Shown here in pieces: positions 16,043 to 23,408 of a DNA stretch of 64,000 bases. Numbering within the stretch: the stretch's first letter is position 1; each line of letters begins with the position of its first letter. Under the pieces are notes generated by a model that saw nothing but the letters and a program-made list of their open reading frames with translations, was not told the DNA's origin and made no database searches. This DNA is from Phormidium tenue FACHB-1052 (GTDB lineage: Bacteria; Cyanobacteriota; Cyanobacteriia; Phormidesmidales; Phormidesmidaceae): the NCBI RefSeq assembly GCF_014696675.1, contig NZ_JACJQN010000022.1:1-64000 (forward strand), written 5' to 3'. A program made the translations under genes and the position numbers.

Positions 16043-17662
16043 ATGTTAGAAAGCATAATTTGGATTTTGCTGATGGGCTTTTTCGTTGGGCAGATTGCCC
16101 GGCGGCTCAAGGCCCCTGACCTGGTGGGCATGGTGCTGGTGGGGATTCTGCTTGGCCCTCAGGTGGGCAATGTGATTAGCCCTGGGGTATTGGCGGCGGC
16201 GGACGGGCTACGCACCGTTGCCGTGATGGTGATTTTGATGAAGGCGGGCCTGGGCCTCGATCGCGAAAAGCTGGCCCAGCAGGGGTCGGTGGCGCTGCGG
16301 CTGGGGTTTTTGCCCGCCGCCTGTGAGGCGATCGCCATTGCCCTGGCCGCTGTGTGGCTATTTCAGGTTGATATTGCCACGGGGCTACTGCTGGGCTGCG
16401 TGCTCGGGGCCGAGTCACCGGCGGTGATTGTGCCCGCCATGCTGCGACTCAAAAGCCTGGGCTGGGGGGTGAAAAAAGGCATTCCCGACGCGATTTTGAC
16501 CGGCAGTGCCCTCTCGGATGTGCTGCTGCTGCTGGTGTTTAGCCTGCTGCTGGCGTTTCTGACCCAGGGTGCAGCCACCATTACCCTAGGCGGCGTCACG
16601 CTGAGCCCGCTGCAACGGCTGCCGCTGCAAATTGTTGCCCAGATTGCCCTGGGGATTTTGCTGGGGTGGCTGACGGCCCGCCTGCTGGTGTCGCTGCTGA
16701 CCCAGCAAAACTGGACTCAAAATGCGGTACAAGATGCCCTGGTGACGGCCAGCTTTGCCCTGTTACTGGTGGTGGTGGCCGACGATTTTCCGGTGTTTTC
16801 GGGCTATTTGGCGGTGATGACCGCTGGTTTTTTTCTCATTGAACTCGACGCCCCGCTGGCGCGACGGCTGCGGGGCGGCTTCGACAGCCTGTGGACGATC
16901 GCCCAGATCAGTCTATTTGTGCTGCTGGGAGCGAGCATTGAGCTCAGCGTGCTGGGCGATACCCTGGGCGTGGGGCTGCTGGTGCTGGCGATTGGCACCC
17001 TGGTGGGGCGATCGCTGGGCTGGTATCTGTCTACGGTGGGCAGCAACTGGACGTGGAGAGAGCGGCTATTTTTGCTGCCGGGCAATTCGGCCAAGGCGAC
17101 GGTACAGGCGGCGATCGGTGCGATTCCGCTGGCCCAGGGGGTCGAGGGCGGCGAGATTATTTTGGCGCTGTCAGCCCTCTCGATTTTGGTCACGGCTCCC
17201 CTGGGGGCCTGGGCGATTCCTGTTTTTGCACCGAAGCTGCTAGAGCGCGGTGAGGTTGACCCGACCAAGGTGGCCGTTGCCCGCGAAATTGTGCTGCTGG
17301 CTGCGGTGGATAGCTCGCCGCTGGCAGTAGCGGTGCTGACCAAAGCGGCTGAACTGGCCCGCCGCAGCGATGCCGATGTGGTGGTGCTGCACGTAGTGCG
17401 AGGGGACGATCCGGCGGCGGTAGAGGAGTTGCGCCAGCGAGTGCAGCGGTGCTTGGCCGACATTCGCCATCGGTTTATCACCGCGTCAGGCTCGGTGCCC
17501 GAGGAGATTGGGCGGGTGGCCCGAGAGTATGGCGCGGCTGAGATTGTGGTGGGCAAGCGTAACCACCGTCCCCTAGACAACCTGCTGGTAGGATCGGTCT
17601 CTCAAGCGGTGTTAGAGACCAGCGAGCTGCCGGTCATTGTGGTTGAATCTCAAAAATATTGA
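16043..17662 (+). CDS. Cation:proton antiporter with C-terminal universal-stress domain
   Basis: A 539-residue fusion. Residues 1 to about 400 form a CPA-type antiporter with some 12 spans (MLESIIWILLMGFFVGQIAR, GMVLVGILLGPQVGNVISPG, MKAGLGLDREKL, GCVLGAESPAVIVPAMLRLK, PGNSAKATVQAAIGAIPLA). Residues about 410-539 form a Usp domain: IVLLAAVDSSPLAVAVLTKA, VVVLHVVRGDD, and the ATP-binding GKRNHRPLDNLLVGSVSQAV followed by ELPVIVV. Such fusions couple sodium or potassium/proton exchange to an adenine-nucleotide sensor; the ion is not readable. It is followed by a TauE-type gene on the same strand. Confidence 0.9.
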   Translation: MLESIIWILLMGFFVGQIARRLKAPDLVGMVLVGILLGPQVGNVISPGVLAAADGLRTVAVMVILMKAGLGLDREKLAQQGSVALRLGFLPAACEAIAIALAAVWLFQVDIATGLLLGCVLGAESPAVIVPAMLRLKSLGWGVKKGIPDAILTGSALSDVLLLLVFSLLLAFLTQGAATITLGGVTLSPLQRLPLQIVAQIALGILLGWLTARLLVSLLTQQNWTQNAVQDALVTASFALLLVVVADDFPVFSGYLAVMTAGFFLIELDAPLARRLRGGFDSLWTIAQISLFVLLGASIELSVLGDTLGVGLLVLAIGTLVGRSLGWYLSTVGSNWTWRERLFLLPGNSAKATVQAAIGAIPLAQGVEGGEIILALSALSILVTAPLGAWAIPVFAPKLLERGEVDPTKVAVAREIVLLAAVDSSPLAVAVLTKAAELARRSDADVVVLHVVRGDDPAAVEELRQRVQRCLADIRHRFITASGSVPEEIGRVAREYGAAEIVVGKRNHRPLDNLLVGSVSQAVLETSELPVIVVESQKY

Positions 17663-17743
17663 AAGCGTACTGAAACTGTGGCATAGTTTTTGAGGGAAAC
17701 ACCGGTAATCCGATAGGCTTTTAGTGGTTTGGGCGGGTTCGGC

Positions 17744-18550
17744 ATGGTCAATGGTGCGATCGCAGCTCAGATCGAGCTCAGCTTAGGTGAGCTGGGGCTT
17801 TCCCCAACCGTGCTGGCGCTTTTGGTGGGGGTGTTTTTTCTCACTAGCGCCGTCAGCATGGTGACCGGCAGCACCTCGCTAATTACGGTGCCCGCGCTGC
17901 TGCAGGCGGGGGTCGAGCCGCAGGTGGCGATCGCCACCAATATGGCCGCTCTCACCCTGATGAGCATCGGTGCCACCCTGCCTTTTGTGGGCCAACACAA
18001 ACTCGACAGCCAGCGCGCGCCGGGGCTAATTGGCTTCACCCTGGTGGGGTCTGCCTTGGGAGCGGTGCTGCTCCAGCGGCTGCCCACCAGTGCCCTGTCG
18101 TCCTTGATCGCCGCCTCTATGCTGGTGGTGGTTGGGGTTTCTTTGACGCTGGGTGACAGTGGCCTTCAGCCCAGCCTGGCCAAACGTTCTGCCCTAGAGG
18201 TAGCGATCGGGTATCTGGCTACCTTTCTGTTGGCGATCTACGGCGGACTGTTTAGCGGCGGCTACGTCACCCTGCTCACCGCGACCTTTGTGGGCTGCTT
18301 TGGCCATAGCTTTGTGGGGGCGATCGCCACTAGCAAGCTGGTCAATATTTTTTCGTCTCTGGTGGCCACCCTAGTGTTTATCTACCTGGGGCTAGTAGAT
18401 TTTGGCCTGGGTTTGCTGTTAGGTGTGGTGATGTTCTCGGGCGCGTTTTTGGGAGGCCGGGTGGTGCTGCGCTTGCCCAACCGCTGGCTCCGCCGCATCT
18501 ACGTCGTTACCGTTATTGCCCTTGCCCTGAGACTGTTGCTAAACCCATGA
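17744..18550 (+). CDS. TauE/SafE-family anion (sulfite/sulfonate) exporter
   Basis: An 268-residue membrane protein of the TauE/TSUP family. I start at the ATG giving MVNGAIAAQIEL; a TTG five codons earlier would be in frame but has no ribosome site. About eight spans are seen, with the two half-repeat motifs GSTSLITVPALLQAGVEPQV (first half) and ATFVGCFGHSFVGAIATSKL (second half), and GGLFSGGYVT between them. Known members export sulfite, sulfoacetate or other small organic anions. Sulfite is the product of SsuD, so an export role would suit the sulfonate cluster 4 kb away, but this is inference. Its stop overlaps the next gene start (ATGA), so they are translationally coupled. Confidence 0.88.
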   Translation: MVNGAIAAQIELSLGELGLSPTVLALLVGVFFLTSAVSMVTGSTSLITVPALLQAGVEPQVAIATNMAALTLMSIGATLPFVGQHKLDSQRAPGLIGFTLVGSALGAVLLQRLPTSALSSLIAASMLVVVGVSLTLGDSGLQPSLAKRSALEVAIGYLATFLLAIYGGLFSGGYVTLLTATFVGCFGHSFVGAIATSKLVNIFSSLVATLVFIYLGLVDFGLGLLLGVVMFSGAFLGGRVVLRLPNRWLRRIYVVTVIALALRLLLNP

Positions 18551-19017
18551 TCGACATCAACGTTCCCGGCTTTCGCCACTTCCAGCTATCCCACCTGGTT
18601 TTGGACTACAACGGCACCCTGGCCATAGATGGTCGTCTCATGCCTCAGGCGGGCGAAATCTTGGCGGCACTGGCTGAGGTGTTGCAGATCCACGTGATCA
18701 CCGCCGACACCTTTGGGCTGGCCCAGGGCGAACTAGCGGGCCTGCCCCTGAGCCTGACCATTGCCCCACCCGAAAACCAGGCCGCAACCAAGCTGGCCTA
18801 CATTACCGACCTGGGCACCGAGCGGGTGGTGGCGATCGGCAATGGCCGCAACGATCGCCAGATGCTCAAAGCCGCCGCCCTGGGTATTGCCCTAGTGCAG
18901 CGCGAAGGAGGTGCGGTCGAAACCCTAGTCTCAGCCGATGTTATCGCCACCAGCATTTTGGATGCCCTTGAGCTGCTGCGCCAGCCTCGGCGACTGGTGG
19001 CTACGTTGCGATCGTAG
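18547..19017 (+). CDS. HAD-family hydrolase, soluble P-type-ATPase-like
   Basis: A 156-residue HAD phosphatase. Motif I is VLDYNGTLA, in which the second Asp of DxD is replaced by Asn (D-Y-N-G-T), as in the soluble P-type ATPase-like group. Motif II corresponds to VITADTFG, motif III to the lysine around NQAATKLAYI, and motif IV to AIGNGRNDRQMLKAAALGIA. The substrate is unknown. It overlaps the TauE gene by four bases (ATGA) and is followed three bases later by a membrane-protein frame, so it is in an operon. Confidence 0.88.
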   Translation: MIDINVPGFRHFQLSHLVLDYNGTLAIDGRLMPQAGEILAALAEVLQIHVITADTFGLAQGELAGLPLSLTIAPPENQAATKLAYITDLGTERVVAIGNGRNDRQMLKAAALGIALVQREGGAVETLVSADVIATSILDALELLRQPRRLVATLRS

Positions 19018-19058
19018 GTTTGCAGTTCCTCTGCTTAGCGTTAACCCCCATAGTTAGG

Positions 19059-19601
19059 ATGAACCCCTTGTCACTCCTTCAGTCCGATACCAAGTTGAAT
19101 GCTGATACTGAGTTAGACACGGCTACCGCCGCCGCAGACAGCGCATCTATATCTATAGCGGATGCCCCCCAAGCTGCCGCCCCCTGGCTGCGGCGGCTGG
19201 GGGGCGGCAGCCTGGTGGTGGTCGGCTACCTGCTCTCACCCCTGTGCTGGTGGAATGATCTGGTGATCAATCTGCCCCTGGCTTTGGGCTTTGGCTACTT
19301 GGTCAGTCGCCCCTTTCCCGATGCCCTGGTGCCTATGACCGGGCTGGGCTACTGGCTGACTAACGTCGTCGGCTTTGTGCTCATGCAGCAGGGAGCGGTC
19401 ACCGCACTGCAAAAAGGGGGGCAGGGCAGCAGTGGTCACTCGCTGCGCAACGGCTTGATCACCTCCACGGTGTATACCCTGGCGATCGTGGTGCTGCTAC
19501 AGCTGCACATTCTAGAGGTGCCCGATTTTCTCACGGGTGACCTGCTCACCAATCTCAACGCCGTGCTGCCTAGCTGGCTCATGACCTGGATTTCAGCCTA
19601 A
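19059..19601 (+). CDS. Hypothetical membrane protein with four spans
   Basis: I do not recognise the family. I start at the ATG giving MNPLSLLQSD (180 residues); the frame runs 13 codons further back without a better start. The first 50 residues are polar and Ala/Thr/Asp-rich. They are followed by LLGGGS-like glycine and then hydrophobic spans near GSLVVVGYLLSPLCWW, LVINLPLALGFGYLVS, LGYWLTNVVGFVLMQQ and LITSTVYTLAIVVLLQLHIL. It is encoded between a HAD phosphatase and a PAP2 phosphatase with short gaps on the same strand, so it probably belongs to the same operon. Confidence 0.7.
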   Translation: MNPLSLLQSDTKLNADTELDTATAAADSASISIADAPQAAAPWLRRLGGGSLVVVGYLLSPLCWWNDLVINLPLALGFGYLVSRPFPDALVPMTGLGYWLTNVVGFVLMQQGAVTALQKGGQGSSGHSLRNGLITSTVYTLAIVVLLQLHILEVPDFLTGDLLTNLNAVLPSWLMTWISA

Positions 19602-19616
19602 GTTAACCCTATTCCG

Positions 19617-20306
19617 ATGGAACAGTCTGCTCGCCCTTCAGCCCCCGGCCCCCTCTGGCTGGGAGTGATTTTACCGCTGCTGGCCCTGGTGATTTTGATT
19701 GGCCTGGGGCTGCTGGTGGCGGCCTACCCGACCCTACCTGCCTGGGATGCGGCTTTTTTGCTGCGCCTGCACCGCTACGCCACCCCAGCACTAAATCGAG
19801 ATGTGGCGATCGCCACTGACCTGGGCACATTTTTGGGCGTGCTGCCCGCTTCCCTAGGGCTGATGGCCCTGGGCCTCTGGCGGCGTCGCTGGCAACCGGC
19901 CAGCTATTTGGCCTTTGTGATGGCGGGCAGCGCTGGGCTCAACCAAGTCGCTAAGCTGCTTTGGCACCGGGTGCGCCCCGCCCTGTGGGAAGGCATTCCG
20001 CCCCACGCCGACTTTAGCTTTCCGAGCGGCCACGCGACCTACTCGATGGCCTTCGTGCTGGCCCTAGTTTTGCTCAACTGGGATAGTCCTAAGCGCCCTT
20101 GGCTGCTGGGATTAGGCGGTCTATTTGTGCTCTGCATCGGGGCGAGCCGGGTTTATCTGGGGGTGCATTTCCCCAGCGATATTTTGGGGGGCTGGCTGCT
20201 CGCGATCGCCTGGGCGCTGAGCCTGCACCAGGCTATGTTTCGCTGGCTACCGCTGCTGTCAGGGTTAACGACCGAAGCCAAAGGGCAACCCGTTCAACCT
20301 CGCTAG
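19617..20306 (+). CDS. PAP2-family membrane phosphatase
   Basis: A 229-residue integral membrane phosphatase of the phosphatidic acid/undecaprenyl-diphosphate type. The three catalytic signatures are intact: KLLWHRVRPAL (KxxxxxxRP), FPSGHATYSM (PSGH) and SRVYLGVHFPSDILGGW (SRxxxxxHxxxD). About five to six spans surround them. It would dephosphorylate a lipid phosphate at the outer face of the membrane; undecaprenyl diphosphate or phosphatidate cannot be told apart. It is the last gene of the 16.0-20.3 kb plus-strand run, 15 bases after the previous gene. Confidence 0.93.
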   Translation: MEQSARPSAPGPLWLGVILPLLALVILIGLGLLVAAYPTLPAWDAAFLLRLHRYATPALNRDVAIATDLGTFLGVLPASLGLMALGLWRRRWQPASYLAFVMAGSAGLNQVAKLLWHRVRPALWEGIPPHADFSFPSGHATYSMAFVLALVLLNWDSPKRPWLLGLGGLFVLCIGASRVYLGVHFPSDILGGWLLAIAWALSLHQAMFRWLPLLSGLTTEAKGQPVQPR

Positions 20307-20318
20307 CGCAGGGGTGAC

Positions 20319-20513
20319 TCACCCGTCTACTCGCTGCGATCGCCAGGCCAAAAACGCCTCAGCGGTGGGAAAGTAGCGCACCACCTCATCTAGCCCCGTC
20401 GGCCTGCCAGAGCGATAGCCATCCCAGTAGTCGGCGTCGGTGCTTTGGGGCAGCAGGCCCGCATCGCGATCGCAGCACCCCCACGCAAAGAAACGCTCTC
20501 GTCGAGTCTTCAT
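20319..20513 (-). CDS. Small hypothetical protein
   Basis: A short protein of 64 residues if translation begins at MKTRRERFFAWGCCDRDAGL; the frame extends 16 codons upstream through repeat-like DNA (CATCCACCCATC) that encodes unconvincing sequence. It contains a Cys-Cys pair, and YWDGYRSGRPTGLDEVVRYF followed by PTAEAFLAWRSQRVD. I do not recognise it. No signal or membrane segment. It is on the strand of the CadD gene, which lies just upstream, and converges on the PAP2 gene. Confidence 0.5.
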   Translation of the reverse strand: MKTRRERFFAWGCCDRDAGLLPQSTDADYWDGYRSGRPTGLDEVVRYFPTAEAFLAWRSQRVDG

Positions 20514-20523
20514 AATCATCTCC

Positions 20524-20585
20524 CATAACTCATCGACCCATCCACCCATCGACTCATCCACCCCGTCACTCTTCCACCCTACCCT
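20524..20585. repeat. Short tandem repeats of CATCCACCC type
   Basis: Imperfect iterations of CATCGACCCATCCACCC fill the gap between the CadD gene and the small hypothetical gene. They are the pyrimidine-strand form of the GGATGGGT family seen in several other gaps and twice inside cobN. Confidence 0.65.
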
Positions 20586-20594
20586 CGCACTCCG

Positions 20595-21272
20595 CTACAA
20601 CCCAGGAGCCAGGGCATAGAGCAGCTGATAGCTGCCGTTTTCGAGCACAATTGAAGCCCCCAGCCAGATCAGCACAAAAGGAAACGCGCGCCGCACGTAG
20701 TTGGCCATCACAAATGCCGCCTGGGGCTGGCGAGTCAGGCTGTAGGACAAGGCCAACCACAGGCCAATCGCCGCGTAGCACACCGCCAAAATAATGCTGA
20801 GGCGAGGCAGGGTGCTGCTGGCAAACAGGGGAATGTAGATGGCGATGTTGTTGCCGCCGTTGGCCAAAGTGACCGCCGACACCCGATAGGTTTGAGGGTC
20901 GCGCAGGGTGTGCCCCAGCGACTGGCGGCACACCTGCCGGTAGTGGGAACGGGTAGGGTTGGCCACCGACACAGCCACGGTCTCGTCTTCGGCGATGGTT
21001 TGGCGGCTGAGCAAGGCGTTGACGCCGATGGCAATGGGCAAAAAGCCCAGTAGGCCAACCCAAATATGAGGAATCATGAGTCCAGCAAAATAGCCAATCA
21101 GGCTAATGCCCACCAGCCCAGTAAAGCCCACAAACTCACCCACCACAATGTGGCGAGGCCGAAAGGTGCGGTTGGTTTTGCTAAAAAACATCGTCAAGTA
21201 GATGTTGTCATCGAAGGTAGTGGCCGTAGCGGTGGCTAACCCAAGCATAACGGTCGGTACAATCCAGTCCAT
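20595..21272 (-). CDS. CadD-type cation (cadmium) transporter
   Basis: A 225-residue membrane protein of the cadmium-resistance transporter family. It opens with VMLGLATATATTFDDNIYLT, the family N-terminus with the TFDDN motif, followed by FFSKTNRTFRPRHIVVGEFV. A second half has RVSAVTLANGGNNIAIYIPL, again with a polar NGGNN motif in a membrane setting. About six spans are present. Family members act in cadmium or other divalent-cation efflux; substrate here is unproven. The start ATG directly precedes the first span. Confidence 0.85.
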   Translation of the reverse strand: MDWIVPTVMLGLATATATTFDDNIYLTMFFSKTNRTFRPRHIVVGEFVGFTGLVGISLIGYFAGLMIPHIWVGLLGFLPIAIGVNALLSRQTIAEDETVAVSVANPTRSHYRQVCRQSLGHTLRDPQTYRVSAVTLANGGNNIAIYIPLFASSTLPRLSIILAVCYAAIGLWLALSYSLTRQPQAAFVMANYVRRAFPFVLIWLGASIVLENGSYQLLYALAPGL

Positions 21273-21666
21273 AGGTCATTACCCCTGAAGGAAGAGCACC
21301 CTCAATTTACGGGGCACCAAAAATAAGAGCAAACGCTATTTTTTGTAGAATCAATAAATTGAAGTTATGGATGCAGCACAAGGGCTGAAACCTTTATCTA
21401 GCAACGGTTCTATCACAGGAGCTGAGCCTATTAGCAGTACCCAGACGGGTCATTTTTGAAAGGCAAATTGGCGATTTTTGAATGCGATATAGCTACTTGG
21501 TAACGCGCAGAAGCTGACCCGCAATGTTGTCTTGGCAGCTCAAAACACGACGAATTTGGGTGGTGTCAGATCCCAATCTAAGTTTTTGGAGCACACAACA
21601 ATGCTTGCGTGGGCAGAAGACCGGTCGTGGAACTTAGCAAAATCTCGCCGATTTTGATCGGGCGAC
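21273..21666. other. Intergenic region without a recognised gene
   Basis: About 390 AT-richer bases between two minus-strand genes. A 30-codon plus-strand frame (from about 21367, MDAAQGLKPLSSNGSITGAE) has no ribosome site and no family I know. Its text and the following CAGACGGGTCATTTTTGA look like the kind of DNA left by an insertion-sequence edge, but I cannot identify one. The promoter of the CadD gene should be at the start of this gap's left side. Confidence 0.45.
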
Positions 21667-22059
21667 CTACTCCTCAAAGCGACTTGTGGGGTCGCGATCG
21701 CACTCATATTGTTTTGTCAGCGAAAACGGCGGCAACCAAGCCTCGCGACGGATAATCCAGTTTTCGTAGGTTGGCACCAGTTGATTGGGGGCATCTAGAG
21801 AACCTAGATACACTTCGATTTCGTCTGCGGTACGGGCGAAAACGGACGAGCCACAGCGGGGACAGAAAAACCGCCCTTCGTAGTCGCGGGTTTCGCCAGC
21901 GATCGCCACCGCATCTTGAGGGAAAATCGCGGAGGCGTGAAAAAGAGCCCCATGATGCTTGCGACAGTCCAGACAGTGACAAAGGCCGACTCGGTACGGG
22001 CGTCCCGTCGCCACAATTCGCACGTTGCCGCACAAACAACCGCCATGGAATTGCTCCAT
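21667..22059 (-). CDS. GFA-family (CENP-V fold) zinc protein
   Basis: A 130-residue protein of the glutathione-dependent formaldehyde-activating-enzyme-like family. It shows the family's zinc-ligand pattern: GGCLCGNVRIVATG (CxC), LCHCLDCRKHHGALF (CxxC with preceding Cys) and FFCPRCGSSVFAR (CPxCG). LVPTYENWIIRREAWLPPF is the family C-terminus. The beta-tent fold binds two zinc ions. Whether it truly acts on S-hydroxymethylglutathione is unknown; many members have no shown activity. It stands alone with long gaps at each side. Confidence 0.9.
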   Translation of the reverse strand: MEQFHGGCLCGNVRIVATGRPYRVGLCHCLDCRKHHGALFHASAIFPQDAVAIAGETRDYEGRFFCPRCGSSVFARTADEIEVYLGSLDAPNQLVPTYENWIIRREAWLPPFSLTKQYECDRDPTSRFEE

Positions 22060-22735
22060 ACTGCGTCTCCTCTAAAATTAAGCGGGCAGGCACGGTGAAT
22101 GCTAACAGTGTGTTTGAGCGGATCGAGTGGGCTCTTCCGCCTTAAAGGCGTTGTTTGTCGGGTTGAATAGGGTGATTTGAGCTACAGGCTCTTGCTATAT
22201 ATCCCTCAAACGAAGGGCCAATCGGAGTTTAGTTTCTGTCCTTAGGGCGAAGGAGATACCCAGTTATTCTCCTAAGCTGAATCCATACTCAACCCGCACA
22301 TTCCTGAAATAATAAGACCTGATCAGCAATAGCTGTGACAATTCAACTCAAGCTAATTGTTGAATTCCTCAAATTTGCTGCCTCCATTTTTTTGTTGGTG
22401 AGCAAATGAATATCACGTTATGAAAATAAAGGAAACACGACGTTACTCCTTCTCTCGAGGACACGCTTACCCTTCTACCAAAAGAATAAGCGATCGCGCT
22501 ATGGGTCGCCTATTTTAAGGGTAGAAGGGTAAGCTTTTTTAGTATGAATTTTGTTGGCAGCAATGCTCTGCCCAATATCTGCCAGCAAAATTAATCTTGG
22601 CCAACAGCCATAACTGACAACAGCTAGCAGATTCTCGCAAAAATTGAGTTCAACAAAAGTCTATCTAGAGGATGTTTTAATGGCCAAGGCCAGCAGGATA
22701 AAACTAGATAGTTAAATTCTGTAAGGACTATGTCT
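22060..22735. other. Long AT-rich intergenic region
   Basis: No gene seen in about 670 bases. The left edge carries the promoter of the GFA gene (minus) and a small palindrome GCCTTAAAGGC at 22139-22149. A weak dyad AATTCAAC/GTTGAATT lies near 22340-22365. The main feature is the large hairpin element at 22465-22540. The right end holds the promoter and AAGGA ribosome site of the exported hydrophilin gene. Confidence 0.55.
22465..22540 (+). repeat. Long hairpin element with T run, possible RNA or miniature mobile element
   Basis: A perfect 15-base inverted repeat (GCTTACCCTTCTACC at 22465-22479 with its complement at 22520-22534) encloses 40 bases and is followed by six T. The inner flanks AAAAGAATAAGCGA and TCGCCTATTTT can pair imperfectly, extending the stem, and a HIP1 octamer sits at its tip. 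No gene ends just before it on the plus strand, so it is not an ordinary terminator of a known gene. Confidence 0.7.
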
Positions 22736-23182
22736 ATGAAGTCTAATCGTTTCATGAACCAACTTTCGGCCCTAGGTCGTAGAGTGACTGCAACCCTAGT
22801 CTGCCTAGTTGCGATCGCCTTCGTCTGGCAGAGCCCGGCGCTCTCAAATATTTCAGCCATGGCTGCCCCTGGTGGAACCCTAATTGCAGCCGCAGACGCT
22901 GGCAACCAGGTCAAAGGGGCTGCTGAGGATGTGAAAGGGGCTTCCAAAAATATCATCCGCACTGCGGAAGACAAAGTTAAAGACGCCGCCAGAAGCAACG
23001 CTGCGAAAGTCGATCAGGCTGAGGACACGGGGAGCGCTGTTGAGCGCAAGGCCAAGCGCGATCGCAACCGCATTGAGCAAAAAGCAAGCAAAGATGCCGA
23101 TCGCACCGAGCAAGCAGCTGAAAAATCCATGAATGCTGTTGAGCGGGCCGTAGATAACATCAAAGGTGCTTTTAGCGACTAG
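22736..23182 (+). CDS. Exported hydrophilin (CsbD/LEA-like), lysine-alanine rich
   Basis: I choose the ATG at which AAGGA lies 8 bases upstream; an ATG two codons earlier is too close to it. The 148-residue product has a signal sequence (basic NQLSALGRRV then VTATLVCLVAIAFVWQ) with probable cleavage after an Ala-x-Ala-like site near AMAA. The mature part is nearly free of large hydrophobics: NQVKGAAEDVKGASKNI, ERKAKRDRNRIEQKASKDAD and AVERAVDNIKGAFSD. The KGAAEDVKG units recall CsbD and LEA group proteins, which protect against stress or desiccation. It should be periplasmic, amphipathic-helical and highly charged. It ends before a clear terminator hairpin. Confidence 0.72.
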   Translation: MKSNRFMNQLSALGRRVTATLVCLVAIAFVWQSPALSNISAMAAPGGTLIAAADAGNQVKGAAEDVKGASKNIIRTAEDKVKDAARSNAAKVDQAEDTGSAVERKAKRDRNRIEQKASKDADRTEQAAEKSMNAVERAVDNIKGAFSD

Positions 23183-23262
23183 CGTTAGTAAGTGGGAGGA
23201 CGAATAGTTAAGGTACTGAACACCTTAAACGCACGATTTAACCACATTACTAAGTTCTAGTT

Positions 23263-23290
23263 GCCCTCCAACCCGATCGGGTTGGGGGGC
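23263..23290 (+). terminator. Hairpin after the hydrophilin gene
   Basis: GCCCTCCAACCC (23263-23274) pairs with GGGTTGGGGGGC (23279-23290) over 12 bases with one T-G pair around a GATC loop. It lies 80 bases after the hydrophilin stop and 118 before ilvD. No strong T run follows, as is common in cyanobacteria. Confidence 0.65.
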
Positions 23291-23408
23291 ATGCCTTATT
23301 TATGTGAACCGTATAGTCAGCTATTGTGGTTATTACGCTTACAGTCTCGCCCATGCTTTCAAGATGCTGGAGCCAGACCCTAGCCAATCCTTTAGACTAG
23401 AACGTGCC

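Noticed and set aside
21367-21459. 30-codon frame MDAAQGLKPL in the CadD-GFA gap
   Set aside because: No ribosome site, no known family, and the surrounding DNA offers no conserved feature.
23304-23408. 35-codon extension of IlvD
   Set aside because: Canonical IlvD begins at MPxYRS; the extension has no similarity to known IlvD N-termini.
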